DNA of 64,000 bases from Impatiens glandulifera (taxonomy: Eukaryota > Streptophyta > Magnoliopsida > Ericales > Balsaminaceae), in assembly GCF_907164915.1 (NCBI RefSeq), contig NC_061862.1, positions 123,407,533 through 123,471,532 on the forward strand, read 5' to 3'. A program made the translations under genes and the position numbers. This document shows positions 56,246-64,000 of the stretch, piece after piece. The stretch's first letter is position 1; each line of letters begins with the position of its first letter. Below the pieces are notes generated by a model. It was given only the letters and a program-made list of their open reading frames with translations, had not been told where the DNA came from and made no database searches.

Positions 56246-57239
56246 TTTCAAATAAATAATCTTTAAATTAATAATTTTTAATTAATAGATAACAGATTTC
56301 TAGAAAAATCAAATTGTAATTTGATTATTGCAAATCCTTAGATTATTTAAATTTTAACCTAAATTAATTATTTTTAATTAATTTTAAAAGTTGTCAAGAT
56401 CGTTTAAAATCTTTTTAAATAATGTTTTATTTTAAAAAGATTCCTGACATGAAAACCAATGTTGAAATTCTAAAACCTATAGCTTTAACGGAACCAAACG
56501 ATATCCCGGGGATTATAAGTTTCTAGCAACTCTATAGGGAATTAAATTTTTAACTCGAAAACATAAACTTGGATTTTGAAATATTTGTATCATGCTTTCA
56601 ACTTAATAGTAATATCATTACAGGTACAACACCTAAGGGATGAATATGTTTTATTATATTAAATGCATTTACATATAAATGGTACATATCCCTAATCTTA
56701 CTTGAAGAGATGTAAACGACCAAATTCGGTACTTCTACACTTATGTGCAAAGATTGTCAATAAAGAATTACAACATGTTACAAAATGGGTGATGTTGCGA
56801 GAGGAAAAACTAGAATGCAAGGGATGACCCCACCATTTGACGATGAGTCGTTTGATAGGACGTAGACATTGTAAAGGTGGGGGAAAATTCTCAATTGAGT
56901 TGATATTCCCTAGTTTATGGTAGTAGTTTTACCCCCTTCACTATCGATGAATGATACTCTCTTATGATTCTCCTTAATGCTAAAAACATGGATATTATCA
57001 CCAATTCGGTTGTTTGTCGTGCCCAAACAACCAAACATCGTCACTACAACCCTTATGTGACTAATATATATTTACTATATGAATACATTTTAAGTCTAAA
57101 TGAACATCTCATACATATTCTTTCTTCAAAACAAATGTATTTTTGTAAATGTTTTGAATTTTCAATCATAAACAATGTCCATGTTGAAGGATATCGAACT
57201 AATCCCATGGATCATAGTTTCTATGAAAAATAGTGAAAC
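56246..57239 (+). other. leader region of the gypsy element
   Basis: AT-rich. The 89-codon frame at 56964-57233 (KNMDIITNSVVCRAQTTKH and similar) has no family signal. No other feature was seen. Confidence 0.4.
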
Positions 57240-58245
57240 CATGAGATTTATGGACTAACCCCGATCATGAGGTTCACAAATTTCCATATAAACCACACTT
57301 TCTTGATGCAAATGTAGAGGAAGTGGAGCCATGTGGGATGGGTTTACTATATGGGAGAAAGATCCATGTGCCCAATCATAGAAGAATTTCGAGTTATCTT
57401 AATCATGGATAACAAGAATGTTCTACATCTGGAACCATTTATAGTATCAATATCCTTAAGGAAACTTTTGTAAGAGGAATATAGATATACTAAGACAACA
57501 TCCGAAACAATCCTAAAAAAGAATGTCATCGATTTCCAAAAATATAAAAATGGAAATTAGGAAGGAAGAAGTCCCCCTAACTTTAGGATAATCCATAATG
57601 ACGATGACAGTCCTATTGGCCCACTTCTTCATGGCTTCAGCGGATGATAAGTCATCCTCCAAAATCCTGGAAGTAGCATACCACATGCATAAGGGAAATA
57701 AATACCTCTTAGATATCATTCTGGCTAAAATACTAATGGGTTTGAACGACTCATTCTTACCCTATCGTGAGCAAAAGAGGCTTACCTTTAATTCTCTACA
57801 TCTGGCTGCTCGAAAAACTATGATTCCTTCCACCATTATGTCCTAAAAACATCATGTCCCCTTCTCTTCAATACTGAAAAATGAAGAAAGTTTCTCTTGG
57901 ACCTCTTGTAGAGAATGATGACGAAGTCAGGGAATTAATCTCATGATATCCCATCAAGAAGATGGCATACATGATGGACGATGAACCCATGATCATTCTT
58001 ATGGGCTTGGAATGGGTAACCTCATACTACACTCATGACCTTTTCAAAGAGTTTGGCCGTGACTTTATGCCCCTTTATACGGGAAATGACATCGTTATAG
58101 ATAGGTTAATCGACCATAATGCCTATATAGGATATCTCAAAAAATAGAATAACGTCTCTCAGATGTGCATGACAATCATTCTCGAAGAATATGAGTAGGT
58201 GAAAAAAAAATGAAAAGGAAGAAGCTTCTAGTGTGGGAACATGCT
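57240..58245 (+). pseudogene. ORF1-like gene upstream of gag (Ogre-type, DUF7745-like)
   Basis: Scattered blocks across frames match, in order, a plant protein family often found with Tat/Ogre elements. They are SMCPIIEEFRVIL (about 57362-57400), LLAHFFMASADDKSSSKILE (57610-57670), YHMHKGNKYLLDIILAKILM then GLNDSF (57680-57758), and a C-terminal block IILMGLEWVTSYYTHDLFKE with FGR (57992-58060). Ogre elements carry an extra ORF before gag, and the position after the primer site fits. Stops and shifts are numerous. Family naming is from memory; function unknown. Confidence 0.5.
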
Positions 58246-58625
58246 ACATTAAGACTTCAAGCTTGTGACATCCGTCAACACGTTTTGCCCTTTAGACTCT
58301 CTCTATAAATATTAACAAGTGAGATATGTTTGTAATAAAATTAAAGAGTATGCTTTGTATAAAAACTCTTTGTTTGATTTTTGAATCACAAAGAAGATGT
58401 TCATTCCCTAGGATCATCTTATGTGCATATGTATTGCATTGTACTTTGTTATAATTACAAACTCTGACCTCTTTTTCTTCGCAATAGTCCATAACTACAA
58501 CAGTAAACACGACCTCTAGAAAGAGAGACCAAAAAACCGGACGATATACGCCACCAGTGACAGAACAACTCGTGTTGATCACAAACTCTATAGTTAATCA
58601 ACTAATCTCGTCCACATCCCAAAAC

Positions 58626-59090
58626 ATGCCTTCTTCCTCTCGATTTCCTACCCAGGCTATCTAGGTTATGTTCATCCCATCATCCCGAATTACTGGTCCT
58701 CAAGTTTAAGAGGAAGTCTCTCTTTATGAAGACTCTGAAGAGGATATCGGTCTAACCATATGGGCACAACATGGGACACATGAGGAGGTACTCAACCCCC
58801 TAGGACCATATGAAGGATAAATTCCAGCAGGTGACCATTTACCGCTAACAGAATTTGAACGTCAGATGGCTTATGTTTAAGTCATGCAGGCAAAGATGCA
58901 AGCCCAACTAAACAAAATGGCTAAGGGTAAAACACTAAAGAATACTATGAATGGAAAGATACTATGAAAATTGTCGAACAAGCAATCATTTAATTAGGAG
59001 TTAAACTTCCAGCCATATCCAAGTACATTAGAAAAAGCGACTCGTTAGTCTGTTTCAAAATATACACTAGTGTAGATGAATTTTGCCACT
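58626..59090 (+). pseudogene. possible gypsy gag N-terminal remnant
   Basis: From ATG at 58626, blocks MPSSSRFPTQ, LYEDSEEDIGLTIWAQHG and TEFERQMAY.VMQAKMQAQLNKM (about 58850-58920) suggest the acidic and coiled-coil start of a Tat-type Gag. The core domain and zinc knuckle are not found. The sequence ends at about 59090, where minus-strand integrase begins. Confidence 0.4.
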
Positions 59091-59095
59091 TGAGA

Positions 59096-62000
59096 TTATT
59101 TTAAGACTATATAGGAAGCTGCTTTAACCCATATGGTGAAGAAGTCTATGACTACGAGTATGAACTCTTGTCTTTTTGAAGCATGTTGATAGATTTTTCT
59201 AATGACATCAAATCCCCATGTAGAAAAGGGACAAGGGTATGTCATATTGTAGAGGAGTGATGTCGGATTATGCTTTAAGTTAGCATAAATTTGGCATTGA
59301 TGACATATCTTCACATAACTCACACATTCTTGCTCCATGTTTTGCCAATAATATCATTGGCGGAGTAATTTGATGGCTAAAGCCATTCCGTTCATGTGTG
59401 GGCCACATGTCCCTACTTGTACTTATTTTATGATCCTTTTTGATTTTGGAACATCTATGCAGAGCATATTTTGACCAAGAAAAGATCGTCGATGTAGTTT
59501 GTTAGCAATCCAAACATAATTAGTGGAATACTAGTGCAATATCGACATTCCTTTGCTCGGAAGTGGGATGAATAGTCTCTATATTCTCCATATTCTATGT
59601 ATTTCAAAAGCGCGTCATTGCTTTTATCGAATTTTAAGGGGTTTGACTTTAATTCTGCCAGGAATTTCAATCATGGTTGCAAGAGTATTCATGGAATTTG
59701 CAAGTAGTTTTGGTTTATTGGAGCATGAATAAATGATACTTAATCGAATTTGTTCATAATTTTGGTCAGATGAGCGTGATAGGGTTTTAAATTTTTTCCC
59801 TTTTACTTTTCATGTGTTGTTGGCTTGGGATATGACCAAATTAGACCCAGGACGCATGCCTCATATTTAGCCTCGTCATTGGTGATGGGATATTCAAGTT
59901 TTATGGATATTGGGTTGTAGGACCCTTTCGGGTCAACTAATAAGATCCCAATTTCATAACTATTCTTTCTTGAAGATCTTCAAACATTAATTTACATGTT
60001 TCTAACATGATAATCATAATATTGTCATTGGGGAATTCGAGTTCATCTTCTAACTCAACAATGATGGGTTAGTTAGCTAGAAAGTCTGCAATAATGCTTC
60101 CTTTTATTGACTTCTTCATCGTATAAGTTATGTCGTATTCGGATATCATCATCATCCACTTAGCTAGCCTAGGCGGTAGAAGAGTTTGTTGGAATAAGAA
60201 ATGAATCAGATCTAATCTTGATACCAACTTAATGGGATGAGCTTTCATGTACTCTCCTAACTTTTTTGTGACTCATGCTAATGCCCAACATATCTTTTCG
60301 GCTGTAGTGTAATTAAGTTCATATCCAGCCATCCTTTTACTAATATAGTAAATGGTCGTTACGAGTTTATCCTCATTTTTTTGAGCCAATAAGTTTCCAA
60401 TGGTAATTTTTATTACAATAAGGTATAAAATGAGAGGGATGTCGGGCTTGTTCGACATGAATATGTAAGAGAATTTTAGTTAATCCTTTATTTTGTCAAA
60501 CGTTTGTTGACAATTTTCATCCCATACGAATATTTAGTCTTTCTTTAGAAGCTTAAATAGTGGATCACATTTTGTAGTAAGCTTACTAATGAATCGACTG
60601 ATGTATTGGATTTTTCCAAGAAATCCTCGGACCTCTCTTTCAATTTGAGGTACCGACATAGATGTGATTGCTTTTATCTTGAAGGGATCAATTTTGATTC
60701 CTCTTTGAGTGATTAAGAAGCCTTTTACTAGTTGCGATTTCAAACGTGCATTTCTTCGGATTGAGTCGCAAATGATATTTCCTAATCCTTCGAATGAATT
60801 TTTTTAGGTTTTGGACATGTCATTGTTGATCCTTGGACTTGACGATCATGTCGTTGACATAGAATTCAACTTCTTTGTATATAATGTTGTGAAGGATCAT
60901 GTTGGATTGATAGGTTTCTCCAGCATTCTTAAGAATAAAAGGCATGACAGGCTAAAAAAAGGTATCTACTTCTATTATGAATGTGGTTTTTTCCTTGTCT
61001 TGTAGGGCCATCAGGATTTGATTATATCATGAAAAAAACTATCCATGAATGATAAAAGTTCATGACTGATAGCATGGTCGACAAGTATGTCGATGTGTGG
61101 TAATGGGAAATAATCTTTAAGGCTGGCCTTATTCAGATCCCGATAGTCCACACACGTATTTTCTAGTCTTTCTTGAGAACATAAACTACATTGACTATCC
61201 AAATGGGATAATACACTTCTTCGAGAAATCCAGCTTCGAGTTTCTTTTAGACTTCTTACATTATCCTTGTCACAACATCATCCTTTATTCGTCTAAATTT
61301 TTTCTTTATTGTCCTAACGTTTAGATAAAGGGGGATATGATGTCGTGTGATATTTGGATCGATGCATGGCATGCCCTTGTATGACCAGGCGAAAACGTCT
61401 TTGTTGGCTTTTAACAACTCGACTAGTTCATGACGTTCTTTTTAGTTTAAATTTTGGCCGATCAATACGATCTAAGAATCATTGACCATGTTTAAATTTA
61501 TTTCAATTGTCTTTTCGACAAAAGAGACAATGTCTTCCTTGTTTTCTAAGAAGTGTTTTATTTCGAAGTTTAGATTACAGTAAAATGAAATATAAATTTT
61601 ACTCATACATTCAATATTTTCTTCTTGTGTCACATCAAGGAGTTCATTACATGTAGGAAGGGATAATCTAACAAGACTATCATTCTCAAGCTCTTTACAA
61701 TGTACATTATTTGACACATCTCTACATATGAGAGGAGGAAGAGTTTTGTTTTCGTTGATTAAAGTATTGACGGATGAGGGGACGTCAGTTTCGTGTGGAC
61801 TTGAAGTGCTGATTTATTTGAGCTGTCGTGGGGTTTCGAGCTAGGTTTACTAGGGTGTCATGCCAATATTACTCTCTTTTCTTAATCACGAAAATAGAAG
61901 GGTTAGGATTATAGAAACAATCTGAAAAGATTTCAAGACCTAGAAATCGTCTTTGTAACTCTGAGTTGGTAAAGGGTTGAGGCAAGTCGAAGCATAATGT

Positions 62001-62212
62001 TCTTTGTCCTTTGCAGATGAACTGCCTATTTAGGGTTGGAGGAATGAGTATGGGATTTTTAGATATTTTATTTTTCCGGATTTCCTCGAATCTCGTTGGA
62101 ACATATCTAAAGTCGAAGTGGTCCGGATTATAAAACAACTAGGGAATAAATGTATGCTAGTGGCATTTGGGCCGAAGTCCATGACAGGAAAATATCCCAT
62201 TTTGCACATCAT
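59096..62212 (-). pseudogene. Ty3/gypsy (Tat-like) pol, minus strand, degenerate
   Basis: Read right to left. 62212-61869 has MGYFPVMDFGPN, the G-rich spacer block before RT in Tat elements. 61717-61472 is an acidic linker (LDVTQEENIECMSKIYIS). RT begins near 61330 (HHIPLYLNVRTIKKKFRRIK), with CVDYRDLNKASLKDYFPLPHI and LLSFMDSF (61160-61020). A GFLGKIQYISRFISKLT block lies at 60660-60590. RNase H-type pieces occur (60458-60273: YYISKRMAGYELNYTTAEK). The integrase end is at 59338-59096 (KICHQCQIYANLKHN, WGFDVI, FILVVIDFFTIWVKAASY). Integrase stops abruptly at about 59096. Frames break often. Opposite orientation to the gag side on its left. Confidence 0.87.
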
Positions 62213-62288
62213 TTTAGTTAAGGGAGGCTAATTGTGCTAAAATTGGGATCATTAGATGAGTCCTGCTCATGGTGGAAGATAGGCATGA

Positions 62289-64000
62289 TGTTAGAATCGG
62301 TATCGCCGAAGGAGACTAGGGTCTCGCTAGGGCGAACGCTTACACACACACCGATTCATAATAACCCTGTTAGAGGTTAGTATTTGTCTCCATTCTACAC
62401 AAACCATCACAAACTCTTGAACCGCGTTCAAGTGCGAAAATGTTTGTTTCGATTTGAAGCAACGAATAATCGATTTGGAAGATACATAAAGTAAAGAACA
62501 CAAGACACAAAAGATGTTTATGCATGTTCGGAGTAAACTCTCCTACGTCACCCTTCTTCTTGACCTCGAGAAGGATATTCTTCTCAACCTTGAGAAGAAT
62601 ATTCACTAGAAAACTTTGATTTGAATACAACACTTATACAAACCTAGTCGGACAACTAAGACTTAAACACAACCTATTTCTGAACTCCTAGAACACACAA
62701 CACTTGTTGATAGACACTCTATCAACTCACAAGGAACTCACAATGTGGAAAAGTGATACACTAATTTTCGGTATAAAGCCAATCTCTCACAGAGATATGC
62801 TAAGGAAAATATATATTTGTAGAGAGATGGTTTTTGATTAACAAGAGAGCTCTGATCTTCAAGGTTGTTGCTCTGTTCTTCCTTTTAATCTTCTTATATA
62901 TGCAAGGTACAGTAACAATCATATCTTCTTTTACAACGGAAATGTTGACTTCAAATGACACTAGTCCTCTTTTTGATTGGAGGAGCTTCAGAATGGTACA
63001 ACAGAGAAGATCTTCTTTGATCTTGTATGTTCTTTGAAGAGAGAAAGCCAAAATTCATTTAATGGAGCCTGTTGTACTTAATCTTTCATTGTAGAGGATT
63101 TGAAATAATCTTGGTATGTGTGGCAGTCTTCTTTAGTTCTGTCTCTACTGTCGCGTCAGACTGCCCATCCCACTTTGGTGAAATGCTGCTTTGCCAGACT
63201 GCGCTGCACGAAAGCTTAATTTGGAATACTAAATGCATTTAAATAACCAGCCATGCTTCATTAAATAGCTGGAAGTATTTAATACCGGACGCGCAACCTT
63301 TATATAATCGGAACATTAAATATCGGACACGCTTCTAGGAAACCGACAGGTAGACTTATCTGGAAACCGATGTCACTATCGGTCATGCTTCTTGTAAACA
63401 ACTAATCTTGCCAATGTGGCAATTTTGGTATTTTCTCAACTTCCCTAAAATAACAAAACTCTAATTATTATTTGCAGCTGGTGAGAATTGCATATTGGTC
63501 ACCTGTGTGACAAGCGAGAGTACTTACCATTATACTACACCACCTTGTTGTTATTTTTAAAACAATTAATATACTTGATATGACTTAGTAGTTATATATA
63601 ATTTAACTTAGTTTTATCCATTCATTATTAAAACCAGAGCTCATTTAATATCAGGTAGTGGAAAACATTTATTTATATGCTCTATTTAATCAAACCGAGC
63701 TCATTTAATATAGAAGGTTTTTAATACCGGAGCTCATTTAATACTAAAAGCTTTTGATACCGGAACTCATTTAATACTGAAGGTTTTTAATACCGGACGC
63801 GCATCCTTTATATAATCGAAACATTAAATACCGGACGCGTATAATACCAAATATGCTTTTGGAAAACCTACTAGTACACCGATCTGGAAACCGATGTCAC
63901 TACCGGTTATGCTTCTTGCACACTACCGATCTCGCCTACGTGGCAATTTCGGTATTTTTTCAGCTTTCCTGAAATAACAAAACTCCAATTATTATTTGCA
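62289..64000 (-). repeat. LTR E, same group as element D, runs off the window
   Basis: Starts TGTTAGAATCGG in plus orientation and shares with LTR D the opening layout: GAACGCTTACACAC, CTCTTGAAC...GTTCAAGTGC, the module CTCCTACGTCACCC (62541-62554) and CCTAGTCGGACAACTAAGAC. The minus-strand TATA box is TATATAAGAAG (about 62889-62899). No primer site lies to its left, so it is either the 3' LTR of a minus-strand element extending to the right or a solo LTR. From 63270 on it carries ACCGGACGCG and CCGGAGCTCATTTAATA motifs and a long internal duplication. Confidence 0.85.
63284..64000. repeat. internal duplication in LTR E, about 510-bp period
   Basis: The block from 63284 (ACCGGACGCGCAACC, TTTATATAATCGGAACATTA, ATCTGGAAACCGATGTCACT, ATGCTTCTTG, AACAAAACTCTAATTATTAT) recurs from 63792 with the same order and about 85-90% visible similarity. 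The spacing drifts from 508 to 524 bases. Between them lie four GAGCTCATTTAATA repeats (63640-63760). Confidence 0.85.

Noticed and set aside
59096..62212. Minus-strand pol considered as an endogenous pararetrovirus
   Set aside because: It has a gypsy-type integrase (CHQCQ, WGFDVI, VVIDFFTIWV), which plant pararetroviruses lack, and Tat-type RT blocks.

Overview
The window looks like repeat-dominated, AT-rich chromosomal DNA of a flowering plant. The plant-type Ty1/copia, Ty3/gypsy (Tat/Ogre-like), LINE and CACTA elements point to a eudicot. A 3' accessory ORF in three of the copia elements resembles hypothetical proteins I recall from Lamiales/Gesneriaceae genomes, so an asterid is my best guess; this is inference. 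No rRNA, tRNA, CRISPR array or bacterial-type operon was seen. The only host-gene traces are a possible last exon at the left edge (2-88), a broken GNAT acetyltransferase (24.87-29.64 kb) and a weak ORF near 53.8 kb.

Left third (about 0-23 kb): a decayed CACTA (En/Spm) transposon with a TNP2-like transposase (3430-7240) and what may be its second gene (about 17.1-23.1 kb). It has been interrupted repeatedly. A 5'-truncated LINE sits inside TNP2 (4807-6360, 17-bp target-site duplication). A minus-strand SIRE-like copia element D follows (about 7.5-15.2 kb). An intact copia element F (17410-22205) has identical 163-bp LTRs, a CAAAC target-site duplication and one 1461-aa Gag-Pol frame.

Middle (23-31.9 kb): LINE scraps, AT-rich DNA and a heavily mutated copia element G (24916-29277) inserted in the GNAT pseudogene.

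31.9-53.4 kb: a three-level nest. Element A (minus strand, 31906-53438, duplication ATATA) contains element B (plus strand, 36792-48143, duplication AATAG). B contains solo LTR C (40211-41358, duplication TGGTT). A has lost almost all of pol but keeps a long 3' ORF. B keeps all domains but in damaged form. LTRs of A and B carry long arrays built on the palindrome GTTAGAC-NNN-GTCTAAC, and the same motif recurs in the spacer before the 3' ORF.

Right end (53.4-64 kb): an AT-rich stretch, then a plus-strand Tat/Ogre-like gypsy 5' part (LTR with an array, tRNA-Arg-type primer site, ORF1-like region, possible gag). It abuts a minus-strand gypsy pol at about 59.09 kb. LTR E (62289 to the window end), of the same group as D, follows. 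All LTRs of A to E share a module around GGGTGACGTAGGAG despite divergent upstream sequence.

Only F could plausibly still be active; everything else is broken in several places. Boundaries with matching target-site duplications are firm; boundaries of D, G and the gypsy pieces are approximate.
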